Of a stretch of DNA of 64,000 nucleotides, positions 17,116-28,198 are shown piece by piece. The translations under genes and the position numbers were made by a program. The notes beneath the pieces were generated by a model, which was not told the DNA's origin, searched no databases, and saw nothing but the letters and a program-made list of their open reading frames with translations. Each line of letters starts with the position of its first letter. The stretch's first letter is position 1. Source of the DNA: Elusimicrobiota bacterium (lineage in GTDB: Bacteria; Elusimicrobiota; UBA8919); contig JAQUMH010000009.1 of assembly GCA_028718185.1 (NCBI GenBank), forward strand, positions 37,764 through 101,763, written 5' to 3'.

Positions 17116-20100
17116 TTATTTCACAAGCCCTATTTTTCCGGTCTTCTTATTACCGGCAGTGTCTTCTATCTGATATATATATACCGCTCTACCTACTTTG
17201 TCACCATCGTCATTCTTGCCATCCCACTCGAGCCAGCCAAGATTGCCATACTCTATCTCTTTCAACTCTCTGATTTTCTCACCTGTCACAGTATATATTT
17301 TCATAATGCTGTTTATCGGTAAATTGGTTATCTTCAATTTACCACTTACTGCCGTGGCAGGATTATACGGGTTTGGATACACATTAACATTACTCATGTC
17401 AGCAAACACGTAACTGCCCAATATACGGTATGTTGAAAAATGTCTGACGTTTGCAGTTACTGTGTTATTTGACTTATCTACTGTCTGAACTCCTGTCACC
17501 AAATCCCAATCTGTGCCAGTCCAGTAGTAGATTCTGAGTCCATCCTCGTTTAATGTCCCTATGTCCGTTGCTGTATATGGTATAGTTATGTTTACTGCAC
17601 GTGTAAATACCTGGTTTTCTAATACCGGTGCATTTCCAGTTCCAAATGTTAACTCACCAAAATCATAACATATCGGATTAACTGTATTAACATATCTCAT
17701 TGTGTTTTGGACTGCAGGTGGTACACTTGTTTTGATTGTTGCAAGATACTTGCCTATGGATACCACTCCTGATGGCACTACTATCTTTATTCCGCCTACT
17801 CCTTCTATTGTTCCGCCCTTATTGCCAACTAATTTTGATATATACAAATCACTAAAATTTATCATTATCGTTGTTGTAGTATCACCGGTCAATTCTAATG
17901 TATTTATATCTTTACTGAGCGGGATAGAAACATTCTTCTCACCTGAATCTGACTCAATAAATGTTGAATTTATTGAATCTACTACAGTGCCATTAGAATC
18001 TTTTGTCTTAATGGTCAGTGTTCCACTGTAATCCGTTGCTAAACTGTTCTCATCATTATACACCTGCAACAAGAACTTCAAACTTGCAGGTGTCGTTGAA
18101 TTATCGTAGTAATAGGTGTATATTCTGTGTTGTAGGTTAGATGTCTTGAAACTATACTGTGTTGATATCGCAAGGTTACCAGATGAATCTTTACTATAAA
18201 CCTTATAATAATATGTCTTACCTTTCTCTAAATTGCTAAGGAGGACACTGTGGTCGGGGACAAGTGTTGCGATTAATGTAGTTGTACTGCCCATTGCTGT
18301 TGTAAGTCCGTATGCTACCTGTGAATCTGATGGCTCATTAGTGGTCCATGTTATCACTGCACTGTCTTGTGTTACGCCGGCATGGACATTACTTATTAGC
18401 GGTGCATCAGGGTCATTTGCTGTTGTTGTAAAAACGTAGTCACCGGTTGTTGTAGGATTATTACTCATATCCGTTGTTATTATCCTGTAATGATATAATG
18501 TCTTTTCGGTAAGACCTGTTATTGGTACACTGTGGCTGGTTACAAAACTTGCTAATGTTGTTGTACTGCTATATGGTAGTGTTGTTCCGTATTGCACCTT
18601 ACTATTTGCAGGTTCATTTGTTGTCCAGGTTACTACTGCTTGACTGCCGGTTATGCTTGTTGTTGATACCGCACTTACTTCCGGTGGTGTTGTATCGGGA
18701 GTTAGTTTTATTATTTTAATGTAATTAATATTACTACAATCAGTTGCCGGGCTATTATCAAATACTAACTTCATTATCTGGTCACCTGGGAGAAGTATTA
18801 CTGAATTTACGACTTCTGTATCTTTCCATACCTGCCAACCACCTGTTGCCGGTAAACTTACTGATGGTGTTGCAAAATAAGTTACACCGTTCTGAACGAA
18901 TTCAAGATGTACTATATCGTTGACCGCAGGATCACGGGCTGTTCTCAATATTATTTGGTATTCGCCACCTTCACTTACATTTACACTGTATTCCAGCCAC
19001 TCTCCTTGTTTTGTCCACCCTATATTATACCCACCACCGGTATCAGTGCATTCCTGTACATCTACATTCTCAGTTGTCCTGTATGCATTACCACTGTTGC
19101 CTGGTGTTGTATCATTATATGCTACATCCTCACCACCTGTGTCATAGTTCTCTGCCTCTATTGTTGTTGCACTTAATAAAACTGAAGATATCTGCCACGG
19201 TGTTGTTGAATTTGTATTATCGGGATGATATGCATGTTGGGTTGATGTAGGTGTTATTGTTATACTTAATGCAGTGCTCCAGCCAGAACCCGCACCTTTG
19301 CTATCGGTTGCTTTGGTTTTTATTTGATATGTTCCTGCTGCTGTCCAACTGTGTGATAAACCCGCACCGGTACCTGAATTAACTAAATTAGTTTCATTAG
19401 TTGTTCCATCTCCCCAATCAAATGTATATTTCACCTGGTCACCATCAGGGTCTGTTCCCGATGTTGAGTAAGTATATGATACACCAATATTACCAGTTGT
19501 AGTTCCTGTTGGCGTGTTTGGTGTGTTGGGTGAATTGTTTAAGCCAGGAGTGTATGTTACTGTTACTGTTGTCTCTTTCTGATTAGCAGGTGTAGCGGTA
19601 TCTGTCGCTCTGGCATATATTACATTAGAACCACTTGTTGTTAATGTTACGGTTTTATTCCATGGTGATAATGCTCCACTAGCTGCGGTATATGTCCCAC
19701 CTATGCCTACCTTTACCTCCACTTTACTTAATGCTACATTGTCATATGCTGTGCCACTTACGGTTAAGAACGATGATACTGTTGCGTTATTCGCGGGTGA
19801 GGTGATTGTTATTATTGGCGGTGTGGTGTCGGGAGTTGTTGGTCCATCAACTGCTAATGGATCTTTGGACCATCTTACAATCACAGGAGCAGCATCAATA
19901 GGAGCAAATGGATCATTCAGTCGTCCTGTTCCACTAAGTAGAATCCAACTAGTCACTCCATTGCGTAAACATATATCTATTTTAGTATCAAGAGAATCAT
20001 CACCAGGACTAAGCTTACATCCTCCAGTTGGCATAGTTGGGTAATTATCGCTCAATTCTTTTATTTCCTTTTCAATTATGCCGTATAAATGAAATCCAAC

Positions 20101-20838
20101 AAAAGCATTACTATAGTCAATTTTACCAACTGATGTGTTTACTACATAAGTCATACAAATATATTCAGGACATGCCCTATATGCCCCCGCAAATTCCCAC
20201 ATGCTAAGCATCGTATTAGGCGCTATTGCACGAACTCTTAGGTATTCATCCTCTTGCCATTTTACATCTCCAGCGTCTCCCTCGGGATCCGAAAGATAAG
20301 ATTCTGGCTTGTATCCTCCACCAGGCTCCGATGACAATGCGTAAATTACATGGGTTTTATCCTTATATCGAAGTGCAACTCTATCCCAGAACTCAAGTGA
20401 ATCGGTCTTCCATGGTTCGTCTCTGTGCATATATTTTCCAGTAGGTACAGGTACATACTCAATAAGTGCATACATACCAAGTTCTTCTGCATATTGAACT
20501 TGTTTGTCAATTTCGGCAATACATTCATCAATAGTTAACCATAGATCTCCAGGCTGACCTGTTCCTCCGAATTCAGTAGGACTACGCATATCTCTATAAA
20601 CAAATATTCTCCCAATATTATAGTTGAATTGATCTCGCATACCCTGCCAGAATTTTTTATCCGATATTACCCACTTTCCTACCCGCGCTGTATCTCCTCT
20701 CAACGGCCAGCCATTCTCTGCTACTGCATTATGACCAACTATTCTAGGCCGCCCTCGCATTGCAGCATTTGCTGTTCCATATAATACAACCAACAACACA
20801 AATATACAAACTGCTAAAAACAACCTATACTTTTTCAT
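17116..20838 (-). CDS. Secreted GH5-like protein with CBM6 and T9SS-like C-terminal domain, nucleophile apparently missing
   Basis: This 1240-residue protein has a signal peptide (1-26). Residues 27-320 are a GH5-like barrel related to the internal barrels of the two giants at 46541-61646. The acid/base position is kept as E171 in SSEPGGG. Where those relatives have YPxIxTExMG, this one reads YPTMPTGGC (267-274), so the expected nucleophile glutamate is absent. An Ig-like domain (335-425), a PKD domain (430-525, DPDGDQVKYTFDWGDG), CBM6-type (535-710), two Fn3 domains and the shared C-terminal module (about 900-1240) follow. It starts 73 bp after the GH172 giant with a GAGG site before the ATG and has no own promoter. 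It may be a binding protein rather than an enzyme. Confidence 0.88.
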   Translation of the reverse strand: MKKYRLFLAVCIFVLLVVLYGTANAAMRGRPRIVGHNAVAENGWPLRGDTARVGKWVISDKKFWQGMRDQFNYNIGRIFVYRDMRSPTEFGGTGQPGDLWLTIDECIAEIDKQVQYAEELGMYALIEYVPVPTGKYMHRDEPWKTDSLEFWDRVALRYKDKTHVIYALSSEPGGGYKPESYLSDPEGDAGDVKWQEDEYLRVRAIAPNTMLSMWEFAGAYRACPEYICMTYVVNTSVGKIDYSNAFVGFHLYGIIEKEIKELSDNYPTMPTGGCKLSPGDDSLDTKIDICLRNGVTSWILLSGTGRLNDPFAPIDAAPVIVRWSKDPLAVDGPTTPDTTPPIITITSPANNATVSSFLTVSGTAYDNVALSKVEVKVGIGGTYTAASGALSPWNKTVTLTTSGSNVIYARATDTATPANQKETTVTVTYTPGLNNSPNTPNTPTGTTTGNIGVSYTYSTSGTDPDGDQVKYTFDWGDGTTNETNLVNSGTGAGLSHSWTAAGTYQIKTKATDSKGAGSGWSTALSITITPTSTQHAYHPDNTNSTTPWQISSVLLSATTIEAENYDTGGEDVAYNDTTPGNSGNAYRTTENVDVQECTDTGGGYNIGWTKQGEWLEYSVNVSEGGEYQIILRTARDPAVNDIVHLEFVQNGVTYFATPSVSLPATGGWQVWKDTEVVNSVILLPGDQIMKLVFDNSPATDCSNINYIKIIKLTPDTTPPEVSAVSTTSITGSQAVVTWTTNEPANSKVQYGTTLPYSSTTTLASFVTSHSVPITGLTEKTLYHYRIITTDMSNNPTTTGDYVFTTTANDPDAPLISNVHAGVTQDSAVITWTTNEPSDSQVAYGLTTAMGSTTTLIATLVPDHSVLLSNLEKGKTYYYKVYSKDSSGNLAISTQYSFKTSNLQHRIYTYYYDNSTTPASLKFLLQVYNDENSLATDYSGTLTIKTKDSNGTVVDSINSTFIESDSGEKNVSIPLSKDINTLELTGDTTTTIMINFSDLYISKLVGNKGGTIEGVGGIKIVVPSGVVSIGKYLATIKTSVPPAVQNTMRYVNTVNPICYDFGELTFGTGNAPVLENQVFTRAVNITIPYTATDIGTLNEDGLRIYYWTGTDWDLVTGVQTVDKSNNTVTANVRHFSTYRILGSYVFADMSNVNVYPNPYNPATAVSGKLKITNLPINSIMKIYTVTGEKIRELKEIEYGNLGWLEWDGKNDDGDKVGRAVYIYQIEDTAGNKKTGKIGLVK

Positions 20839-20911
20839 AATATCCTCTTTACCTTTACCTCTACCTGATTTTACTATTTACAAAATGCTTTTCTTGTTTT
20901 ATTAATCCTAC

Positions 20912-23900
20912 TCATTTAATTAGTCCAATTTTCCCGGTCTTCTTATTACCGGCAGTGTCTTCTATCTGGTATATATATACAGCTCTGCCTACTTTATCAC
21001 CATCATCATTCTTGCCATCCCACTCGAGCCAGCCAAGGTTACCAAAATCTATCTCCTTCAACTCTCTGATTTTCTCACCTGTCACAGTATACAACTTCAT
21101 TACGCTGTTCATTGGCAGGTTTGTCACTTTTAACTTACATAGAACTGCTGTCGTTGGATTATATGGATTCGGATATACCCGGACATTGCTCATGTCAGCA
21201 GTTACATAACTGCCCAATATCCGGTATGTTGAAAAATGTGTGACGGTTGCGGTTACTGTATTGTTTGTTTTATCTACTATCTGAACTCCTGTCACCAAAT
21301 CCCAATCTGTCCCAGTCCAGTAATATATCCTGAGTCCATCTTCATCTAATGTCCCTATATCCACTGCTGTATATGGTATCGTTATGTTTAGTGCTCTTAT
21401 GAATGTCTGGTTGCTCAATACCGGTGCATTATTGTTAAATGTCAACTCACCAAAATCATAACATATCGGATTTACTGTGTTAACATACCTCATTGTGTTT
21501 TGGACTGCAGGTGCTGCGCTCGTCTTTATTGACGCTAAATACTTATTTACTGATAATACACCTGTAGGTATCAGTATTCTTAACCCGTTGGCGCCACGTA
21601 TTGAACCACCCTGATATCCTATTAACTTCGCTATATACATATCATTGAAATTTATCACTACCGGCGCTGTTACGTCGCCTGTTAGTTCTACTGTATTTAT
21701 ATCGCTGCGGAACGGGATTGAAACATCTTTCTCACCAGAATCTGCTTCGGTCAATGTTGAATCTGTTGTATCCAAGACACTACCCTTGCTGTTCTTCGTT
21801 GTAAGCGTTACAGTACCGGTATAATCCGTCACTAAACTACCCTCATCTAAATTATATACCTGCAGCTTGAACTTTAAACTCACAGATGCTGAAGCTCCTA
21901 TCTTAGTTGTTGTTGTCCCATCATCGTAGTAATAAGTATATATCCTGTGCTTTATGTTACTTAAAATCTTAAAACTATATTGTGATGATGTCGCAAGGTT
22001 ATCAGATGCATCTTTGCTGTAGACCTTGTAATAATAGGTCTTGTTTTTCTGTAACCCGGTAATGGAAACACTGTGTAGTCTGGCTGGTGTTGAATCTAAT
22101 GTTGTTGTTGTGCCTAACGCCGTTGTAGTTCCATATCCTACCTGGGTGTCCGAGTTCTCATCGGTATTCCATGTTATCACAGCACTGTTTTGTGTTACAC
22201 TGGCTCGGACATTGGTTATTACCGGAGCATCAATATCATTTTTAGTTGTTGTAAAACTATAATCACCAGTCGTTGTTGTATTGCCATTCATATCTACAGA
22301 CACTATCCTGTAATGATACAATGTATTCTCCGCAAGACCTGTTAATGGCACACTGTGACTATATACTCCACCAGTATCCGTCACCGGTGTTGCACTTCCA
22401 TAACCTGTTGTTAATCCATACTCTACTTTACTATTCGCTAATTCATTTGTCGTCCATGTTATTATCGCTCTATTACCACTTATGTTTGTTGTTGTTGCTA
22501 CACTTACTACTGGCGGTGTAGTATCGGCACTTAATCTTATTATTTTAATATAATTGAAATTGCCATTATACTCTCCTGCTCCAGTGTCCAGGACTAACTT
22601 CATTATCTGATTGCCTGCGGTAAGTACCACATTGGATGAAACTTCTACATCTGTCCATGTCTGCCATCCACCGGTATTAGGTATGCTCACTAATGGGGTT
22701 GTCCGATATGCGGTTCCACCGTGCGAACCGAATTCAAGATGGAACGGACTTGCTATACCATCTATAGCTCCTCTCATTATTATCTGGTACTCTGCGGTCT
22801 CATTCACATTTATACTGTATTCTAACCATTCGGTTGGTACTACGTATCCTACATCGTAACCACCACCGATATCAGTGCATTCCTCTATATCTACACCTTC
22901 ATTTGTCCTGTATTTATTTGGGATGTTGGTAGGTGTTGTATCATTGTATGCTTCACCCTGACCGCCTGTATCATAGTTCTCTGCTTCTATCGTTGATATT
23001 ACTACCCCTATTTTCCACGGATTCCCATTGTTTCCAAATGACATCTGACCTGTTACTGTTATTGCAAAATTAGAATTTGAAGTATCAGTAGTTCCTCCGC
23101 TTATCTCTAATAATCTTATTAAACAATTACTACTTGCGCTACTTGGCAGGGTTACCACTTCACTACCATCATTCGCTGTACTGGGAATTAGCGTGTTCCA
23201 ATTTGTTCCACCGTCTAATGATATCTGTATCAGGACATTCCCTACACCACCTGCACTTGTCCATGTTACTGTCTGCTGACTGCCGGCTATTAAATTTTCA
23301 CTGCCATTCGGGTAGGTTATTGTTATACTCTTTGTAGGTGTTGTCCCACTTGTCCCGTATACTTCAAACTCATATAACGAATATCCCCAACTTGTTCCTC
23401 GCGCTGTTCCATACATACGGATATATCTGCCACTACCATTTAGTCCAAGGGTCTCTATTCCGCCGGTTCCATTTGTCTTTGTGTATATTGTTGTCCAATT
23501 TATATTGTTACTTGATACTTGTATCTGGTAGTCCTTACCATATGCGTCTTGCCACTTTAGAACTACCTGAGTTATATTATATGTATCTGCTAAATCTATT
23601 TTTATCCATTGCGGGTCACTAAATTGTGATGACCACCGGGTTGCCGGATTACCATCTATCGCTTTTGTTGCTTCATACCCTGCTCCTTCTACTGATGATG
23701 TTGATACTATTTTCCCTATTGCTATATTACCTTGGGTATTTGTCTGTCCGCTTACAACATTGGATATTCCTGACCAATTAGGCACTTCATCACCTACCTT
23801 CATTGCAAAATAATAGATTATTCCTGCACTTAAACCCTGGACTGTATAACTCTGATTATTTCCGGATACCAACGGAGTGGGCACACCACTGCATTGGGTC

Positions 23901-26900
23901 ACACTTACCCAATCCCAGTTGTTACTTGTTATACTATATGTCGCATATCGGATATCATACACACTTGCTGTGCCTATATTTCCATCATCACCTACTGATG
24001 TCCAATTTAATACTACACTGTTACTGGTTGCAACACCTGTCGCTAATGTATTTATTGTTGATGGTTCTGTTGTATCGGGGGCGGTTGTTGCTTTACTTAC
24101 TACATTGGATATTCCTGACCAGTTAGGTACTTCATCACCTACCTTCATTGCAAAATAATAGGTTATTCCTGCACTTAAACTCTGGACCGTCCAACTCTGT
24201 ATTGTTCTAGATGGCTGGGGGGCTGGCTCATTACTGCATTTTGTTACACTTACAAAATCCCAGTTACTACTTGTTATATTAAAAGTCGCATAACGGATAT
24301 CATATTCACTTGCTGTGCCTATAATTCCATCATCGCCCACTGTTGTCCAATTTAATGCTATACTGTTACTGGTTGCTACACCGCTCGTTAATGTAGTTAT
24401 ATCTGAGGGTGCTATCGTGTCGGGTGGATTGTAGGTTACTGTTATTGTTGTCTCTTTCTCATTTCCTGATGTGTCGGTCGCTCTGGCATATACTGTATTA
24501 GAACCATTTGCAACTAATGTAACACTCCCGCTCCATGTCTCTAATCCACTAACTGTTGTGTATGTTCCACCTGCTTCCAACTTCAAATCTACTTTGCTTA
24601 ATCCTACGTTGTCGGATGCTGCGCCACTTACTGTTAATAGCGAGACCGCTACTGTTGTGCTATTTGCAGGCGATGTGATACTTATTATCGGTGGAACCGT
24701 ATCGGAAGCCGGAACTATTTCAAGTCGCACATCATCTATGTAATAAATATCTCCTGCAGTTGCATACGGTGCTAACCAGAACTGTAAACGTCCGTCGCTA
24801 ACTTCACTTGTAAATCCGGTTGTGTTGAATTCTGTGATAAATGTCTGCCATGTAGTGCCAAGGTTAGATATGTAACTTAATCCATAATTGGTATATGGTG
24901 AAACATTCTGAACAAGGTTCACCATAACATCATGCCCTGTAGTTGAATATGCTGAAAATGTCAAACGATAGTGTGTGTTAGGTTCAAGAACAATACCAAC
25001 TTGAGATAACTGAATATTTCCATTGGCTGCGATTATGGTGCATTTGGCAGCATTAGTTCCTGTATATCCTGGTGATGTTGTAGAAAACGAGCCTCCTCCA
25101 CCATCATAATATATCCAAGACGATGTGCCTGATTCAAAACCAGGATTGCTGATAATATTTATGGCTGCACTTGTTGCTTTGTTTGCTATATTGGATATTC
25201 CTGACCAGTTAGGCACTTCATCCCGGACCTTCATCGCAAAATAATATATAGTGCTTGCATTTAACCCTTGCACTGTGTAGGTCTGATTTGTTCCTGCTAT
25301 CTGGGGTATTGGTTCATTATTGCATTGTGTCGCGCTATCCCAATTACTACTATCTATACTTATTGCAGAATACCTAATATCATACTCACTCGCTGTGCCT
25401 GTGTTCCCATCATCGCCTACTGATGTCCAACTTAATGCTATACTGTTACTGGTTACATTTCCTGCCGCTAACGTATTTATATCTATGGGCGGTGTGGTGT
25501 CAGGGGCATTTGTTGCTTTACTTACTACATTGGATAGTCCTGACCAGTTGGTGGGCACTTCATCTCGGACCTTCATCGCAAAATAATAGGTTATCCCTGC
25601 ACTTAAACCATTGACGGTGTAACTCTGATTATTACCTGCTACTAATGGAGTAGGCTCTCCACTGCATTGTGTTGCTGTTGCCCAATTACTATCAGTTATA
25701 TTTACATTTGCATATCGGATATCATACACACTTGCTGTGCCTATATTTCCATCATCACCTACTGATGTCCAATTTAACACTACACTGTTACTGGTTGCAA
25801 CACCACTTGCTAATGTGTTTATATCTGTGGGTGGGATTGTATCGGGCGGTGGTTGAGATTGAGAGAAATTGAGAGAATAAACTTGATATTTATACTCTGT
25901 CCATGCACTATTTGGAAATACTGGATCTTGTACCCATTGTATTTTCACTTGTATCTGACTCTTGCCGTTTATATAACTTGACAGCGGTATAAGAAAATCT
26001 GAGTCTCTCCATTTTTTTGTATTATTTCTAGTTTTATTATCTATATTATCATTACTTCCAGCTATATACCATGTTCCAACCTTTCCATTGTCTACATATA
26101 TATCTGCTGTCTGGTTCGTTGTACCATAGTCTAAAGTCCTATGCAATATTACTCCTGAATTGGTAGGATTAATTACTACATTAAATTGACTATATCCCTT
26201 ATGTGACCTGCCTGAGTCAGTAATATTTACTTTATCAAAGTCACCGGAATAAGCTGAAGTTATTGTGGAAAGCGCAGTTTGATTTGTTATTACATATCCA
26301 TGGTTTGCTTCACTTGCAAGATTACCAATATCTACAGTATCAGTTAGAACCATCTTAACATCAGGCTTATGATAATAATATACAAGTGTCCATTCTTGAC
26401 CTCCTTTGCTGCAAGAGCCACATTGCATACCAAACCTAATATGTTTTCTGAACGGAATTAAATCACTAATAAAAAAACGGTATTGAGAATTTGCCACATT
26501 AGGATATTTTTGCCACGCGGTCATTCCATGTGTCGGTAAAGTAAATTTAGTGCCATCTCCTGTACCTCCATCACTATAATAGAACCCGGCATTATAAAAA
26601 TCTTCAGTACCTGTTCCCTGTATTACCGGACTTGAACTGACGTCAACATATATTCTTTCATCTCCTTCTAAATATTCTAAAAATGAATTTCTATCAAAAG
26701 GGGTAGTAGTAAGAGAAGTAACCTTAAAGGTCTGTACAACACCAACCATATGACCGGAACCTTCAACATCCAAAAACACAAAATCGCGATCATTAGAACA
26801 ACCACTTACGTTAGAACCATATTTACTCTGTGTTTTAAAATATCCTACTTTAGAAAAATCGTCTATAAACGGCTTGTGTTTAATCTCGTAAGACACATTA

Positions 26901-27880
26901 TTAACAGCAAAAGAATATTGACTAACCAATTCAATTTTAGCATTACTTTCAAAAGGCATAGGAAAGTAACAATACATATATTCATTTGCATCTTTTCCGA
27001 GAGGTAGTGAACGTGTGGGATAAGGTTCAAAATTCAATGTGGGACACGTTCCTAATGCAAAAAACGTTCCTAACGGTGCATTAACACTGGGTTCAATTTC
27101 ATTGTCCCAATATATTTTCAAATATAAGTTGTTTAAAATATCCTTTGTCAAATTCGGAATTTTTATTCTTATTGATGAGATACTACGAGGACCAGCTGTA
27201 TCCAAGAGAGTTTGAGTTCCATTCGCAGGTATGCTTGTTGTTCCAGTAGCAGGAATATTACCTGTATCATTTTTAGGATCACTCCCAACATTATTCCATA
27301 TAGTCCTTACAGACGAACTGTCTTCGTTTCCTGTCCAAGTTGTAACTGGTGTACCTGCAGGAAACAATTGATATCCAAAATTATAATAAAAAGATAGCCA
27401 ATTAAAATTTGGCGATCCATTGGTTTTAATTTTAATTGATTTATTAAAAGGGATAGGCAAGTAACTACAAAAACCACCAGGTGATACAGTATCACTTGCG
27501 ACTAAAGGGGATAAAAATGGAGGTGTATTACCAGTAAACACATTATTAAGTAGCGTATCTTTAACAGGGGTAGTATCACCATCCAAATATATCTTTATAG
27601 TTGCATCAGATTTGAATCCAGTAAACCACATACGATATAATACACCGGGACCTTTTAAATCCAAAATTACCCGTTCATTATTTTCAGTATATAACCAGTT
27701 AGAAGAATCTGCATTTTCACCGCTTCTATCATAACTGGAATCTCCGGCAGCAAATGTATCCAACCTTAAATACGGTAATCTTTCAAACTGTGACATTGCA
27801 TCAAGACCATATGGTTCAGCTGAATGCAAATATGGATTACAAATTAATAGAATAGTAGATAATAATATTGTTTTTTTCAT
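20912..27880 (-). CDS. Giant secreted GH172 (DUF2961) enzyme with CBMs and T9SS-like C-terminal domain
   Basis: The called start is the ATG at 27880 (signal peptide MKKTILLSTILLICNPYLHSA). The frame is open upstream to 28018 but a promoter lies in that stretch. Residues 25-670 match DUF2961/GH172 (LPYLRLDTFAAGDSSYDRSG, LDLKGPGVLYRMWFTG). E405 (EGDE) and E426 (GTGTEDF) are 21 residues apart, like the catalytic pair described for GH172 fructofuranosidase; other members act on arabinan. Two Fn3, a CBM4/9-like domain (910-1057), Ig, two Fn3, F5/8-type CBM32 (1380-1510), Kre9-like, CBM6-type (1613-1780), two Fn3 and the 350-residue C-terminal module (1972-2322) follow. No Shine-Dalgarno sequence is seen. 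Substrate is probably an arabinose- or fructose-containing glycan. Confidence 0.88.
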   Translation of the reverse strand: MKKTILLSTILLICNPYLHSAEPYGLDAMSQFERLPYLRLDTFAAGDSSYDRSGENADSSNWLYTENNERVILDLKGPGVLYRMWFTGFKSDATIKIYLDGDTTPVKDTLLNNVFTGNTPPFLSPLVASDTVSPGGFCSYLPIPFNKSIKIKTNGSPNFNWLSFYYNFGYQLFPAGTPVTTWTGNEDSSSVRTIWNNVGSDPKNDTGNIPATGTTSIPANGTQTLLDTAGPRSISSIRIKIPNLTKDILNNLYLKIYWDNEIEPSVNAPLGTFFALGTCPTLNFEPYPTRSLPLGKDANEYMYCYFPMPFESNAKIELVSQYSFAVNNVSYEIKHKPFIDDFSKVGYFKTQSKYGSNVSGCSNDRDFVFLDVEGSGHMVGVVQTFKVTSLTTTPFDRNSFLEYLEGDERIYVDVSSSPVIQGTGTEDFYNAGFYYSDGGTGDGTKFTLPTHGMTAWQKYPNVANSQYRFFISDLIPFRKHIRFGMQCGSCSKGGQEWTLVYYYHKPDVKMVLTDTVDIGNLASEANHGYVITNQTALSTITSAYSGDFDKVNITDSGRSHKGYSQFNVVINPTNSGVILHRTLDYGTTNQTADIYVDNGKVGTWYIAGSNDNIDNKTRNNTKKWRDSDFLIPLSSYINGKSQIQVKIQWVQDPVFPNSAWTEYKYQVYSLNFSQSQPPPDTIPPTDINTLASGVATSNSVVLNWTSVGDDGNIGTASVYDIRYANVNITDSNWATATQCSGEPTPLVAGNNQSYTVNGLSAGITYYFAMKVRDEVPTNWSGLSNVVSKATNAPDTTPPIDINTLAAGNVTSNSIALSWTSVGDDGNTGTASEYDIRYSAISIDSSNWDSATQCNNEPIPQIAGTNQTYTVQGLNASTIYYFAMKVRDEVPNWSGISNIANKATSAAINIISNPGFESGTSSWIYYDGGGGSFSTTSPGYTGTNAAKCTIIAANGNIQLSQVGIVLEPNTHYRLTFSAYSTTGHDVMVNLVQNVSPYTNYGLSYISNLGTTWQTFITEFNTTGFTSEVSDGRLQFWLAPYATAGDIYYIDDVRLEIVPASDTVPPIISITSPANSTTVAVSLLTVSGAASDNVGLSKVDLKLEAGGTYTTVSGLETWSGSVTLVANGSNTVYARATDTSGNEKETTITVTYNPPDTIAPSDITTLTSGVATSNSIALNWTTVGDDGIIGTASEYDIRYATFNITSSNWDFVSVTKCSNEPAPQPSRTIQSWTVQSLSAGITYYFAMKVGDEVPNWSGISNVVSKATTAPDTTEPSTINTLATGVATSNSVVLNWTSVGDDGNIGTASVYDIRYATYSITSNNWDWVSVTQCSGVPTPLVSGNNQSYTVQGLSAGIIYYFAMKVGDEVPNWSGISNVVSGQTNTQGNIAIGKIVSTSSVEGAGYEATKAIDGNPATRWSSQFSDPQWIKIDLADTYNITQVVLKWQDAYGKDYQIQVSSNNINWTTIYTKTNGTGGIETLGLNGSGRYIRMYGTARGTSWGYSLYEFEVYGTSGTTPTKSITITYPNGSENLIAGSQQTVTWTSAGGVGNVLIQISLDGGTNWNTLIPSTANDGSEVVTLPSSASSNCLIRLLEISGGTTDTSNSNFAITVTGQMSFGNNGNPWKIGVVISTIEAENYDTGGQGEAYNDTTPTNIPNKYRTNEGVDIEECTDIGGGYDVGYVVPTEWLEYSINVNETAEYQIIMRGAIDGIASPFHLEFGSHGGTAYRTTPLVSIPNTGGWQTWTDVEVSSNVVLTAGNQIMKLVLDTGAGEYNGNFNYIKIIRLSADTTPPVVSVATTTNISGNRAIITWTTNELANSKVEYGLTTGYGSATPVTDTGGVYSHSVPLTGLAENTLYHYRIVSVDMNGNTTTTGDYSFTTTKNDIDAPVITNVRASVTQNSAVITWNTDENSDTQVGYGTTTALGTTTTLDSTPARLHSVSITGLQKNKTYYYKVYSKDASDNLATSSQYSFKILSNIKHRIYTYYYDDGTTTTKIGASASVSLKFKLQVYNLDEGSLVTDYTGTVTLTTKNSKGSVLDTTDSTLTEADSGEKDVSIPFRSDINTVELTGDVTAPVVINFNDMYIAKLIGYQGGSIRGANGLRILIPTGVLSVNKYLASIKTSAAPAVQNTMRYVNTVNPICYDFGELTFNNNAPVLSNQTFIRALNITIPYTAVDIGTLDEDGLRIYYWTGTDWDLVTGVQIVDKTNNTVTATVTHFSTYRILGSYVTADMSNVRVYPNPYNPTTAVLCKLKVTNLPMNSVMKLYTVTGEKIRELKEIDFGNLGWLEWDGKNDDGDKVGRAVYIYQIEDTAGNKKTGKIGLIK

Positions 27881-27889
27881 TATACTATT

Positions 27890-27918
27890 TATATAACACA
27901 CTTCTGATATTTTGTCAA
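27890..27918 (-). promoter_or_regulatory. Promoter of the GH172 giant, nearly leaderless
   Basis: Minus strand: TTGACA (27918-27913), 17-bp spacer, TATATA (27895-27890). Only 9 bases separate the -10 box from the ATG at 27880, so transcription should start within a few bases of the start codon. GTGTGTTATATA is shared with the promoter at 14504-14532. Confidence 0.75.
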
Positions 27919-28085
27919 TCTTATTTGTTAACCCGATAACAAGTCGCCTTGCTCCTACCAGAAATAATGTAATCAAAATTTGCAAAATTTGTTTACAAAA
28001 AACATAAATTTTGTTCATAACATATTCCCCCTGTTCCCTTTAAAATCGTTATTATGTTCCTGACTTCGGACATTGCTTATCTGTC

Positions 28086-28198
28086 GTCATGCTGAACGAT
28101 AGTGTCGTCAGACTACGCCGAACTCTGGCGAGAAGCATCTTGTCTTTGAGATTCTTCCCGAAGTTTACACTGAACGAAGTGAATGTGGTCAGAATGAC
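28086..28198. repeat. Intergenic palindromic repeat (GTCATGCTGAAC ... GGTCAGAATGAC)
   Basis: Inverted ends and inner GAAGCATCTTG / GAGATTCTTC segments match the dispersed intergenic repeat family also seen at 6171-6268. A 61-codon open frame across it (28052-28237, minus) is treated as chance. The rest of 27919-28454 is A/T-rich spacer with CTAATTCTCTAATCC-like fragments. Confidence 0.55.
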
